NCBI GenBank assembly: GCA_900660155.1
Contig: CABFPE010000352.1
Span: forward strand, 170,383-234,382
Reading direction: 5' to 3'
DNA: 64,000 nt
Source of the DNA: Hofstenia miamia
Lineage: Eukaryota > Xenacoelomorpha > Acoela > Hofsteniidae
Positions 1 to 12,100 of the stretch are shown piece after piece. Position 1 is the first letter of the stretch; each line of letters starts with the position of its first letter. Below the pieces are notes generated by a model. The model was given only the letters and a program-made list of their open reading frames with translations, was not told the origin of the DNA and made no database searches. The position numbers and the translations under genes were made by a program.

Positions 1-54
1 TCGTAATGACAATACCTTCGACATAAACCTGTCTAGAAATTACAACAAAGTAAT

Positions 55-200
55 GATTTCATCCATGCGTTCTTGTTTATCTAAAATCCCTAGTACACAA
101 GCGGCATTATGTTGAATAATTATTGATTTTATTGATTGATACAGAAATTCTTTTGCTCGTTTATCGCCAGATATATTTACANTTTATTTTTGATAGTGTA
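55..200 (-). CDS. Unrecognised C-terminal coding tail
   Basis: On the minus strand an open frame ends at a TAA near 55. It contains about 44 residues including GDKRAKEFLYQSIKS then IIIQHNAACVLGILDKQER and DEIITLL. Its composition looks like a real protein C-terminus rather than AT-rich noise. No clear splice acceptor was found before an ambiguous base (N) at 182, and a LINE fragment begins at about 213. It may be the last exon of a gene that lies mostly left of the window, or an exon cut by the LINE. Family not recognised. Confidence 0.3.
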
Positions 201-212
201 GTGCGCCCCATA

Positions 213-1180
213 AGTTGATTTACAGAAGCCCACCACTTTTTGGATTTTTCCTTGAAATACTTCTTTTAATTTCTTTATTAATTCTTTCAAGCATTTCATT
301 TGCTCCATGAAATTCTGTTTTACGCATTAATTTCTTCTTTTTTCTCAATAAATATTTAATTTGGGGAGTCATGAAAATTGGATCCTTGTTTGTCATTTTA
401 ACATTAATGATTGAACATGCTCTGTCAATGCAACTCTTGATTGTCTTACAAAATAATGCAGTCCCTTCATCAATATCGTATGGTATGATTTCTTCAAAAT
501 TTATATTATTCATTAAAAAGTTTAGTTTTTCAATATTTTTCCACTAATAATTTAGAATTGTCACTTTTTCTATACCTGTTATAAGTGAAGGTTCTGCAAT
601 TAATCCAAGATGATCTGTAGAAACCCCAGCTTGAAATGTATAACCATTTGTATATAAAACGTTATAGGTTTCTTAATTTTCTTGTATTTTTATGATTGAG
701 TCTTGTCATACATATAGAACTTGACAGCTCATCAACATTGAGATAATTAAAGTCACCATCAATAATAAAAAATAATGCCTGGTTACTTAAAGTAAAATTT
801 TCTATGCAATCAGAGATACAATCTCGCACTTCATTTTTCTTAGCAAAAGTTAAATTTGGTGGATTATACATTAACTTCTTATTAAACAGTATTTTGATCC
901 ACAATAATTCTATGTTAATTGCTTCAGTAAATATTACGAGATTACTTTCAATATTGGTTTTAGCATAAATACATATACCACCACCTTTGTGCCTTTTATT
1001 CGAAATTTCCCGATCTTTTCTAAAATAAAAATATCCAGCCAGTTGAGGATAACTTTCAGATATTTCACAGTCAAATACAATTACACTTAGATTTTTTGTC
1101 CACCATATGAAATATTCCTCACGTGTTTGCAGGTAGAATTTAAAATTATCAATACCATTAATATTTCTAACTCTTAATTA
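213..1180 (-). mobile_element. CR1/L2-like LINE fragment (endonuclease and linker to RT)
   Basis: Two minus-strand reading segments belong together. At 904-662 an AP-endonuclease stretch contains FIIDGDFNYLNVDEL, the G-D-F-N motif of LINE endonucleases. At 513-220 comes the linker before reverse transcriptase, with FMTPQIKYLLRKKKKLMRK. Between them another frame reads TNGYTFQAGVSTDHLGLIA, so at least two frame changes are present. The RT domain is missing: the copy stops at about 213, beside the ambiguous base at 182. It is a dead, truncated copy. Confidence 0.7.
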
Positions 1181-1916
1181 ACGGTTTCCCTCGAATTCAT
1201 GGACGTGAATAATTTTGGAAAAAATTATAGCAATAATATTGCTCTGAGAAAACCAAGTGAAAAACTCATGTGACGTTTTGCAATTTTCAAAGAAGCCAAT
1301 AGAAGTTAATCGATCCATTGATTTGTGTAGATGAGATTCCATTAAACATTTTCAGGTGAAACAGATTGAGAAAGATGCTATATTAGCTCTCTACAAGTAC
1401 AGAGCAAGCAAAACTAGTTTATTCTATTAGTTCAACTGAATATGATTGATCAGAAAAGAAGAAATATTAATCAATTATATCTTAAAAGGGAATATATTTT
1501 ACCATTTAAATCTGTTAGTTTTCACACTTCGAAACAGTAAATTTATGGAAAGTAAAACTAAGTTTACTTCTCTTGTGAAATTTTAATAAATCAATAGTTC
1601 GGAAGTCAGAAAATATATGAATAATGGCCATATGTGACCAGGATGGCCGCTAGATATTCATGATTTAGAAATGACTTAAATAAAACCGTTTCAGAATTTT
1701 TAAATAACCCCCAATTCCGCATTTTATTAGATAATTTGTAGAACTTTTCTAGAAATGTGGCTGATAGTATTTATTATTGCATAAACCTTTACTGTAAGAA
1801 TATGAATGTACTTTTCTAAGGTTTAAGTGTCTGGGTGAAAAAACGAAGTATAGAATTATCAAACAGTTAACAAATATGCTGTTTGAAATGAAACCAACTT
1901 TATACGAATTTAGACG
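1181..1916. other. Non-coding AT-rich stretch
   Basis: No coding frame of convincing composition, splice-bounded exon, repeat or terminal inverted repeat was seen here. It is probably decayed intergenic DNA downstream of the PABIR-like gene. Confidence 0.4.
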
Positions 1917-1920
1917 TTAA

Positions 1921-2478
1921 CCCTATTTTACTCGGGTTGCCGATTTGACCTCTCCATATTTTTAGATATAACTCAGAGGCCGTTTTTTTAAAATAAACTA
2001 GCCTTCTTTGACTTTTTCATTCAACTTGGTCTGCAACTTTTGAAGTAAAAATTATGCAGATAGGGTCAAGGGTTACAAAGTTATAACGATTTAAAAAAAC
2101 CCATGAAAAACTGACATTTCCTGAGAATTTCGAAAATAACGATTTTGTATGTAAATGTTATAAATTAAAACCAGTGCATAACTTTCAATGCAAAATTATA
2201 ATTAAATGTTTTCAGTTTTATTTGCATTACATGCCTTTCTCTTTATTTAATCAATAACGAGAAAATAAAAAAATCGGATACGTAAGCTAATTTATATCCG
2301 CATAATTTGCATATTAATTATCGTATCCCAAAATGGTTACAGTAAAGCTATTCTTAACATGACAAAGTATCACCCCACCAAATATAATATTGATCGGATG
2401 TACCCTTTCCGAGACCTCATGGGGGTCAAATCGGCCACCAGAAAATAACTGCTACGAACCAGCCCAGGTAAAATAGAG
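1921..2478. mobile_element. piggyBac-like MITE (558 bp)
   Basis: The left end is TTAA followed by CCCTATTTTACTCGGGTTG. The right end is the inverse, CCAGGTAAAATAGAG followed by TTGA (TTAA with one change). A second inverted block, GCCGATTTGACC near the left end and GGTCAAATCGGCC near the right, supports long imperfect terminal repeats. CCC-starting ends with TTAA target duplications are the piggyBac pattern. There is no transposase, so it is non-autonomous. It lies about 350 bp beyond the PABIR stop and may fall in its 3' UTR. Confidence 0.65.
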
Positions 2479-2645
2479 TTGAATGTGCAAAATTTTAGCT
2501 TAACAACTCTGTTTGGTTTTGATATGGTACCATCAGTGAAATTAAAAAGGTCTAACATAAAATTTCATACAAAATAAACGGAACAATTCATTGAAAATAG
2601 TGCCTATGTCCAATCTAAAAATACCTCGTCAAAGGCACCAATTAA

Positions 2646-2774
2646 CCCTTTATCGGAATTGTCAGAAAAAATGATCAGTTTGTCATGAAAAGAATGGGTC
2701 TTCATTGCCCAAAAATGTTGAAATGGTGTGGAATTAGCACTAGATGATGAGTTTTTAATCCACCCGACAAAGGG
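2646..2774. mobile_element. Short piggyBac-like MITE (129 bp)
   Basis: TTAA precedes CCCTTTATCGG at the left, and CCGACAAAGGG precedes CTAA at the right. The ends are inverted with one mismatch, and the target site is TTAA with one change on the right. At 129 bp it could only be a MITE. It ends 64 bp from the PABIR-like stop codon, so it is probably transcribed in the 3' UTR. Confidence 0.6.
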
Positions 2775-2837
2775 CTAATCAAGTATAAATTAAGTGAAAC
2801 AAATAAAAAAATTCAAAATTCAACATTTCATCAAAGA

Positions 2838-3120
2838 CTAGGTGTCATCATTTGGAAGGGAAACGAAGTAGGAAGGAAGCTTGTTCTCGGAGCTATCACT
2901 TGATGAACTGGCGCTTTCTTCCAGAATTTCATGCGAAGGGAGATTAGGGCTACAACGAGAGAGCGGTGATGGGACGCCAAACGAAAGGGGCGAGTGAATT
3001 GTAGGGCTGGTGGCGAATTTTTTCATGGGAGTAAAGCAAGATTCGTCGTCCTGTGACTTACGTTTGAGATTGAGGCTACTAGGCCGAAGGCATGTAACGG
3101 GACTTGAACTACGACCTCTC
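2838..3120 (-). CDS. PABIR: PABIR-like exon 7 (C-terminal exon and stop)
   Basis: The acceptor is TTTATTTTAG. It reads SRGRSSSPVTCLRPSSLNLKR, matching RRSQSP-x-x-CIRPS-x-LGPLKRK of FAM122. It then reads an MKKFATSP block and a Ser/acidic tail (EESASSSSDSSEN), stopping at TAG 2838-2840. LKRKSQDD and PMKKF form a plausible bipartite nuclear signal. About 60 bp past the stop lies a tiny piggyBac-like MITE. Confidence 0.87.
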
Positions 3121-6100
3121 CTAAAATAAAATGTGAGATATAGAATTTTGCTGAAAGTTTAAACATTCGCATATGCATATATAATTCTTTAAATTTTGTG
3201 TGATCAAATGTGTGATGGAATATGATAATGTTCAATGAATTTAGAAACGAAATCTTTTGTATGAAGCTTGTATTAAATAAGTTGCTCTTTGCAAAAAATA
3301 AAAACGGTTTCAAGCACTACAATAAGCATTTTAAAATTACTGCTATTAGCGAACTAACATGTGATGAGTTTTTTAGTAAGCATACATGTGATGAGTTCTG
3401 TACTAAGCATATTTCATTTATTGGGAGCAAAGAAATACAAATTCACAACTATTTAAACTCGATCTTCATACATTTACACTGAGTCGCTTTTAGACCCTAG
3501 ACGATTTCTTATATTGACAACTTTCCAATACTGATTGGCAAAAATAGAGAACACATTGAAAAACTACTTGACAGTTGATTAAAGTCAATCCCTACAGATT
3601 TAAAGACTATTGAGAGGAATTGTTTTTTGCAATGATGCAATTTTCACAAGATACTGAATGGGGCTTAAAGTGTCTTCGGAGATGAACAATTTGAAGAGCA
3701 CTTGCAAATTGCCTCTTGTATTAGTTGTACAGATCAAAAGTACATTTTAAATATACTAGTAACCTGACATTGCACAAAATGAAAAAATATCAGTCCACAG
3801 TATTGTTAAAATGATGAGAGACATTTCAATGAGCATACAAACGAGCTCACTATAGAATATTGCATGTCTGAATTCGAAAACGGTTTTTTGTTAAGTGTTA
3901 GCCTTCAGCTTTGTGGTTGAAATTTGAGACTGCTTTTTGCATCAACTCGATGAGCCATGCATTCCCCAGACGAACGGCTTCTTGAATTTCATGGAGGAGT
4001 CTACTTCTAACCCTGCAAATTACCCAAAAAATAGTAAATCTTAATCTTCAGTAAGCTGGAGTTCATACTACGGTGTGAACAGTCAGGAATCACCTTTTGG
4101 AGCGTTTCTGGTAAACGGGCATGTAGAAAACAAAAAGTAAGTTTTTACAAAATGGAATTTCGCTATGTACATGGAATTATTACTTTTTGTCATTATTGGT
4201 GCAATATTCACTCGAACTTAAATATATTTAGCATACGGTTGGGGTTTTTGAAGAGCAACTACTCTACAAAATTTCACGAAGAAATCATTCTGTATTCAAA
4301 GCCAAAACTGTTCACACAAAGCACTATGTTTCAAAATGTGTTTGTTGGCACCTCTGTGCTGTACAATTCACCAAAAATGTGCTACAATGCTCGAGTTCAA
4401 TCCGTAAAGAATTGAGAGGAAATTGAAAAAATTCCTTAATTAAGCGATAAACGATTTCTGACAAAATCTCGGTAGATAAAGACAAATGTGTACAATTGAA
4501 TAACTCATCGAAGAAATGTTTATACATACTGCTGTTGTGAACTAGTAGTAATAAAGGCTTAAAATTGGAAGTGTGAACAATTGACGCACACTGTTTCACA
4601 CCTACACGTTTTTTATAAGAACAATGAAGCTGAAAACGGACCAAAACTGAGAACAAAGAAGTTTAAAATGCTTATTTCATGTTTTGTCCTTTACTGTCTA
4701 GTGATCAACCCGCATGATAACAGAGGGCTTTCGAAAGTCTATAATGGATCCGTGCCAAGGAGCGCTTAAGAAGCATAAAAAAAAGAAATAATTTTCTCTG
4801 CGAAAAATTATTGATTTTTATAAACGCACTAAGTAAAATGTCACCAGGTTCTTACAAAAACTTATTATTTATGCAATTCAGAAAACATTGATTCTTTACT
4901 GAGCTGCAATAAAAAAAATACTCCAGTACAAAGCTCGTGTGGAATTCGTAAAAATCTGAGAATAAAATGAACTTACGATGGAAATGACCTTCGCGTTGGG
5001 CTTGGACTCGGACAAGGCGATCCAATTGAATTCCCAGGCAATGACATTTGTAAGGAAGGAGAGTAACACTGCTAAAAAATAAAACAATTATAACAAAAAT
5101 GAAAAAATTTTTGCAAGGGCTACATTTCTAAAATTCTGAAACGAAAACAATGAATGATTGTTTTAGGTTGAGGAGTTTTCGTTAACACAGCTGAGCCAAT
5201 TGCATTCCAAATTGAAAACTTGCTTCGGCCTAAGTAAATAACCGTTTTCGATGACACAATAATTCGTTGTGAGCCATTATCATATCATGCTTGCAAATAA
5301 ACAGCATGTCCAAATGACATAATATGCATTTATGAAAAGTACAAAAACGTTGGAAGGTTTGCAACAGAATAACTTTTCTAACATTAAATGTTGTGTCTCG
5401 TATCTTTTTATCAACTAGAGATTTATCAAAATTCCACACAAAATGTAATTGCTTCTTGACTTTTAAAAGCATGCTTTGTTCTATAAAAATGAATACAATA
5501 TTTCCGTTAGCACAGAACAAAATTCTCTGTCTATTAATAAAACTTAGGCGACTGCAAATAAGTTAATGTGTAATGTCCGCTCATTTTCCAAATAACATCA
5601 TAAAAAAAGCAATATGGGCATGCAATACAACGATTGGAATGACACTTACAGAGGATCGTACATTAAAAACTTAAAGAAAAATTGAACTTTAAAAGTGAAG
5701 AAGTTAGCATTTCAATCAAAAACGATGCAAATTGAACTAAAAAATTTAGTCAAACTTGTTTCAATGAAGTTTCCCCTGAATCAGAAAGCTGACTTTTAAC
5801 TCAGTAGAATCAATTAAACAATCAATGGATCTTAATTTAAATGCAACATACGCACATATTTATCTAGAAATCAAACCCATTCATAGGGTACATACATAAG
5901 AAAAGCACATTATAGGCTCAAAAAACTTGTTGGGAAAATTGAAACATAAAAAACTACATAGTAAGAGCTTTATATCTTATCTTAATCAATTAAATTCATA
6001 CTGCATTATATTGAGTTGAGGAAAACAGCTGTTTTTCGTTGGAGAATGCAATCAAAGTTACAAAAATCAATTGTAATAAAAAATTTATTGCAATAACAGC

Positions 6101-9100
6101 CGTGTTATTCTAAAATGATGAAATTCACTGAGGGCAATAAGAAGCAACAGTTTAAATTCTTCAACATTTCCAAAAATCATTGCAATTTTTGAAAGGCTTA
6201 TGATTGTTATCGAATACAACGAATTTGTTTAAGAATTGATGAGTGGTATTTTTGGCTGGCCACAACTGAAAATAGTATTGACAACTTTGCGTCAAAACTC
6301 AGAAAATCGAAAACAGGTTAAAAAGTTTTCCAAATTGGAAATTGGTTGGTTTTGGAGAGATCAAAGGGGATTATTATAATCTGTGAATAGCGGTTTAAGA
6401 TCAAATACGATTAGATAACTCTGAAAAATAATAGGTAACCTCTTATTTTATATTTCATCGCGACCCCGAATAATCTAATTGATTAAAGACAATTCAAATG
6501 TCCTGTAATGGCATAACCGTTGACTTTATTCACGGATAAAATTGCAAAATTAAAATTTGTAATCGATCCGGACATGCGACAATAGGTAGTGTATTTTCCA
6601 ACAAAAACTAAAACCCCATTTGAAGTTATATACGAAGTGGATTCGTACCAAACACGGTAAGGTAAAAAATACCTTTCCAATGCGAGTTGGAGAAGGCGAG
6701 GCAGAAAGCGGGTAAAGTGATAAGCCACTGTTTGCAGGAGTAATAATTGTCATCGGTTCAGCCATCTTTAAAAGACGATCCTGTGAAATTTTGTGGGATT
6801 TATCTTGCTAAAATTGTACAGTTAAACATTAAAAACTATCCAATATAAAGTTATATCCAATTGTACAACGTAATGCTATAAATTTTAAACACTAAAATCA
6901 TTTATCTGAACTAGAATTTCCACTAAAAATGTGAAAATATTCCTCAAAAATATAAAATTGACCAAATAGTATGATGAAATCGTAAAGCTGAAATCAGAGA
7001 TAAATTAACTTCTAAACAGCGTGAGACATCAAAGTGGAAATTTGTTGTGACCTTTAAAATGATGAAAAAGCAAATTAATGTGGTTGAAATATTAAAACTC
7101 CATTCATTGTGAAATCACTTGACGTCGGTAAGCGCTCAGCAGCATTCCCTATAGCAACACGTGATCTAACTACGACAATACGCGGTGCGTTTCAATCTGC
7201 CGCTGACACGTATTTGACGCAATTACAGTGATACATGTTCTTGGCTGTGGTTTGGTATGTCGTATATGCCACACCTACCATATTTGAAGTAAAACAGGTT
7301 AACGAACAAAGCGGTATTAACAATCAACTGCAAATTGATATCTACGGAACACAATATCTTTACATTTTAACAAACCATACGGATGTAGAAATGCCAGTAA
7401 TTTTAATATCAAGTTGAAAACTGTTTTCTAAATAGTGTCTACTTTTAAAAAAGTTCAAATGGAATGAAAATTCAAATTAGAAACTTTTGTTTTGCGAAAT
7501 AGTTTTTGGGAAATATTCTCATAAATAGCCAATTTTCTATAAGGAAAGTGGCAATTCCACTTGATCTGTACAAAGGAAAGTTGTCATTAGGCAATGCATA
7601 CATGAGAAAACAATAAGAGGTAAAGTGTTAGAAATCCTTTTATAGACATCGCTATAACCAGGAATTGAAATTCTTTGCAAATTCCATAAGCATAATACGC
7701 TTTCAAATATTTTGTTGTTGTAGGCTAGAATCATCATTCCACAAAAAAGTAAATTTCTCTCTCAGGAATTGAAACCGTAGTGAAAATATCAAAAGAAAGC
7801 GAACCTTACGCTACCATATGAAGCAAAACATGTCCATGAATTTACATTTTAAAAATTTCAGAAAAATGCTTTCTAAAAAAATATAATTTCAATATTTTTA
7901 CATTTCAGAAACATTTATGCATAAATTTTTTTACAATATTAAGAAGAACCAAGGATTTAACAGTAACGGAAGCTCTATACATTAAGAACCAAGATAAAGA
8001 GCAATTACTTAATTAACAACAAGGATCAAACATTAAAGATATTTTAAGTGCATGCATATTTATAATTTAATTGATCTTGCAGATTACTGTAAATTTATGT
8101 TGCCGCAATTTTGTGGTTTGTCCTAACCAATGTATCTCAGTAACTTAAGCTAAACACATATATATTTATAAATTTCCGGAAGTTTTGCGTCTGAACCTTT
8201 GAAGTGCTTCCATTTCACCAAAAATGATGAGTGTAAAATCTATTTGAAATAGGTTTAGATTTGGGGCAAGCTCATTAAACTTTTCCAGTATTATGGAAAT
8301 ATACTATTTTTGTTAAGACAGTTCATTGTGATGCAACATAAGTAAGTTTAGGTACTTCATTAGCATTTAGCATACAAATGACAGTGAATTGTAATTGAAG
8401 ACAAATATAATGAGGCCTAGATTAAGAATGACTCTGCATCCTCTCAGAATTCAAAAATTCTTCATTCATATATTCATTTTTATCAAATATTTTTAAAAAA
8501 GTGCATTAATTCAATTGTTCTAATTTATACTTAAATGTTGTTTATGCAGGTGCATTAATATATTTGTGAGATCTTTAGCAGTACAGAACATTGGAAATGA
8601 TTAATTATTTACATTCAAATTCCAAATAGCCCAAATTTCTGTAATTCGGCAAATAGAAATCCTTTGGTCATTTGCTGGAATTCCTACTAATCATGTCCAG
8701 GACTCCATCAGGAAGGTTGAGAATCTATTTTTGTAATTGATTTAAAGATCAGTAATCAAAGGGAACAGTATCTTAGAAAAGGTTCAATGTCTCCGTGATG
8801 TTGCGCAGTTCAACGTGCTGAACGCAGAACACCAGCGAAATCATTATCAGAACTTGATTTTTTGCAAAGAAACTTAGAACACTTGGCTCTACCTAATGCA
8901 CCAAGCATGATGGATGCTGAAATCCAAACACAGACACCAAATTTGACTACTTTAACTTCAGTTCAGCCTTGAAATCTTGGAGGTGAACGGATTACGAGAT
9001 ATAGATAACTGTTTTAGCAAGATTGATTTAAAGGTTTAATTCTGGGAGCTACTTGTTCCAAAGGCAGCTAGAAATGTCTTGAAACTGCTTCAGTTACTTT

Positions 9101-12100
9101 ATTCTTAACCTCAACGTCAAATTCAAATAGCTAGATTGAGTAAAAATTTAGAAAATTTGTTTTATCTTTCAGCGGAAGTGATTTTTCTGAGTTTACTGTA
9201 TTCCGACTGAAATTTGACTGCACAATGATAAAAATGCTGAAGGTTTCAAAGGATATTGAAAGTGATGAAACACTGAAATGAGGTCAGGGGGATAAGATCG
9301 ACAATAATGCAAAGTATTGTAACCAGAAGCAGCAGAATGTTGTTTGGGAGCGGAGTGCATTTGATGGCTTTCTTGAAACCCATCCAGAAGACTGGAATGA
9401 AAGTGAAAACTTCAAAAGCACTCAAACAGATATACAGTAGGCTCACTAACAGCTGCTAACGAGTTGTGTGTTTGGTACAGCAAATGAAGCAATCGTATTG
9501 CTCAATGATGAGGAATCAATCTATATATACTACCTCTAAGAAACAATAATTAAATCTCATCTGAAATCTACAACAAAATTCGCAGCACAGGAAGTCAACC
9601 AACTAGACTTTATGGATTTGCAAAAGTACATCAAGACAAAGATCCCCAATGAGACCAATTCTTTCTATGATTAATTCAGTAACTTCAAACTTGAGCAAAT
9701 GGCTTGATAGTATTCTTAAGGAATTCTTAACAAATAAATATGTACTATCCGACTCTTTTGATTTTATTGATGAACTCAACACAGTTTTTGAAAACAATGG
9801 TTATCAGCATAAATTAATTAAGAAAAATATCACTAAACAAATTTTACAAAAAGATAATGAAATAAAGTTAACAACTCAATTATTGCAAGATCAAGAGAAG
9901 CAAAAAATATATTGGAAACTTCCATATATAGAAAACAACATCAAGAAATTGTCAAAGAACTTAATAAATATCAATAAAAAGCTCGTAAGACCAAGACTTA
10001 TTCCAATTTTTAGTACTTTTAAAACTGAATATCTTTTTAAAAACAAAGACCTCATTCCCGAAGACAGTTTCTTCAATAGTTTATAAATATCAATGTGACA
10101 ATTGTAACAAATTTTACATTGGAGAAACAAGCATATTAATGGACATTTAAATACTGAAATATTTCAACACCATCATGAAATTAAAAAAAACAATTTTAAC
10201 ATCATTATAAAAACTAACAATACAAAAATAGGAGAAGCATTATACTTAAAGAAATTAGACCGGACCAACATACTGAACAAGCAAATGAATACATTTCAAA
10301 GATTACATCTATTTTAAATCTTATCATATACAATTATTTTAGTTAATTATAAAGTGTAGTTTATAGTTTTGTAAAAAANATATATATATATATATATCCC
10401 TGATTATGATTAATCAGAGAATATCATTACATATATCAAGGATTTTTTTCAATACAATAAAATTTAAAATAACATATCAGAAACCGCTTTTCAGAAAATA
10501 ATCCTAGACAAGAGCGAATATTTTGAAAATTCTTAAATTCATTCGTACAGAAAAATTAGAAGTATTTCAAACTTGAGTTCGCAAACCAAATGTCTTTAAT
10601 AATAATGAAGGACCTTATTAGCCACTGAAGGCAAATACTACAAAAATATAAAAAAATAGGCAAGTTTTACGGCAGTGAATACAGTCAGAGGAGATAAAGT
10701 AGGAGCAGATGGAAGAATAGGCGAAGTGGGAGAAGGGCTCTGCAAAGAGCACCACTAGAGACAAGGGTAGAAGAAATGGATGAGTTGATTTTGACACACT
10801 GATCGCGATTGAACAGGTAAGACTGGAAAAGTTCGATGAAATCAACATCGAAGTCAAATAAACTAAATTTATCAAGAAGAATATAATGGGGGAGCCGATC
10901 AAAATCTTTAGAAATGTCAAGAAAGATAATGCAACCAGAACCGTTACGATCTGAGTGGAAATAGCAGTTTTCAATCAGAGTGAGCAAATTAGTGATGGTA
11001 GAACGACCCGGAAGGTTACCATACTGAGAAGAGAAGATGAGGTGACGAATTTCGAATTTTAGGGAACACAATACGAAAGACAAGCCGCTCAAAGATGATT
11101 GACAGCGGAGAAAGAATAGCCATTGAATGGTATGAAGTGACTTGAGAGGAGGGAAGCTGATTTGATTTTAACAAGGGAGAGCCCTAAGATGTTTTCCAGC
11201 AAAGCGGAAAAACGCTTAGAAGAGCGAATGTAAGAAAACAGATATATTAAATTGATGGGAAAGAGTTGAGGAGGTTTCGCGAAGGATGGGATGACGTCAG
11301 AATAGCAAGGACCAAAAAACTTGCAGTATTTAAGCAAAAGGGAAATATCATGGGAATGAAGGGGACGTAGGAAAGAATAAGAGCCTTGAAGAGATCCAGA
11401 TGAGAAGCTGGACAGCAGAAAGATTTTGTCGAGTTCCATCAAGTTGATGACATCTTCTGTGAGAGAAGAGAGCCTTGAAGAATCAGAAGAACCAGAACGG
11501 CGTTTGAAAGATTCCAGTTTATTTAAAGCGTGTACAGTAAGAGATGAGAAATAGAAAAGGAGAGAAACAAGCTTATTCTAATGATGAGGAACAAAGGAAG
11601 AAATAAGTTGATGAAAAAAGGTGTACCAGTCATCATCAGAGAAAGAGTAATTAAATGTGGGGAAGAAAATAAGAGAGAGCAGCTGAACAAGCAGAAGGTG
11701 ATCAGACAGTTTAACCGGAACAGGGATCACAGAAGTGTCAAAAATGTGATCAGGGTGAGAGCATAAAACCAAGTCAAGGAGGGAGGTGCTGAAAGTAGGA
11801 GAAAATACAAGTTATTTAAGAGAATCTGAAGCAAAACTATAAAAGACAGCGGATTCATAGGCGTCATTAGATTCAAGTGCATTCCAGCAAAAAATAGGAA
11901 GGTTGAAGTCACCACAGTTGAGGAGATGAAGACGAGTGGGAAATCCAAGTTGACGAAAAAGAGTGACAGACTGATCATGAAAGTACCCAAGCATGCATGA
12001 TAAATCAGCAAGGGGAATACGAAAATGACTGTTGGAAGGAGGGTTCAAAACACAGAGCAGAGAACAATGTGATCATTGAGAACAACAGCACAGCCGCAAC

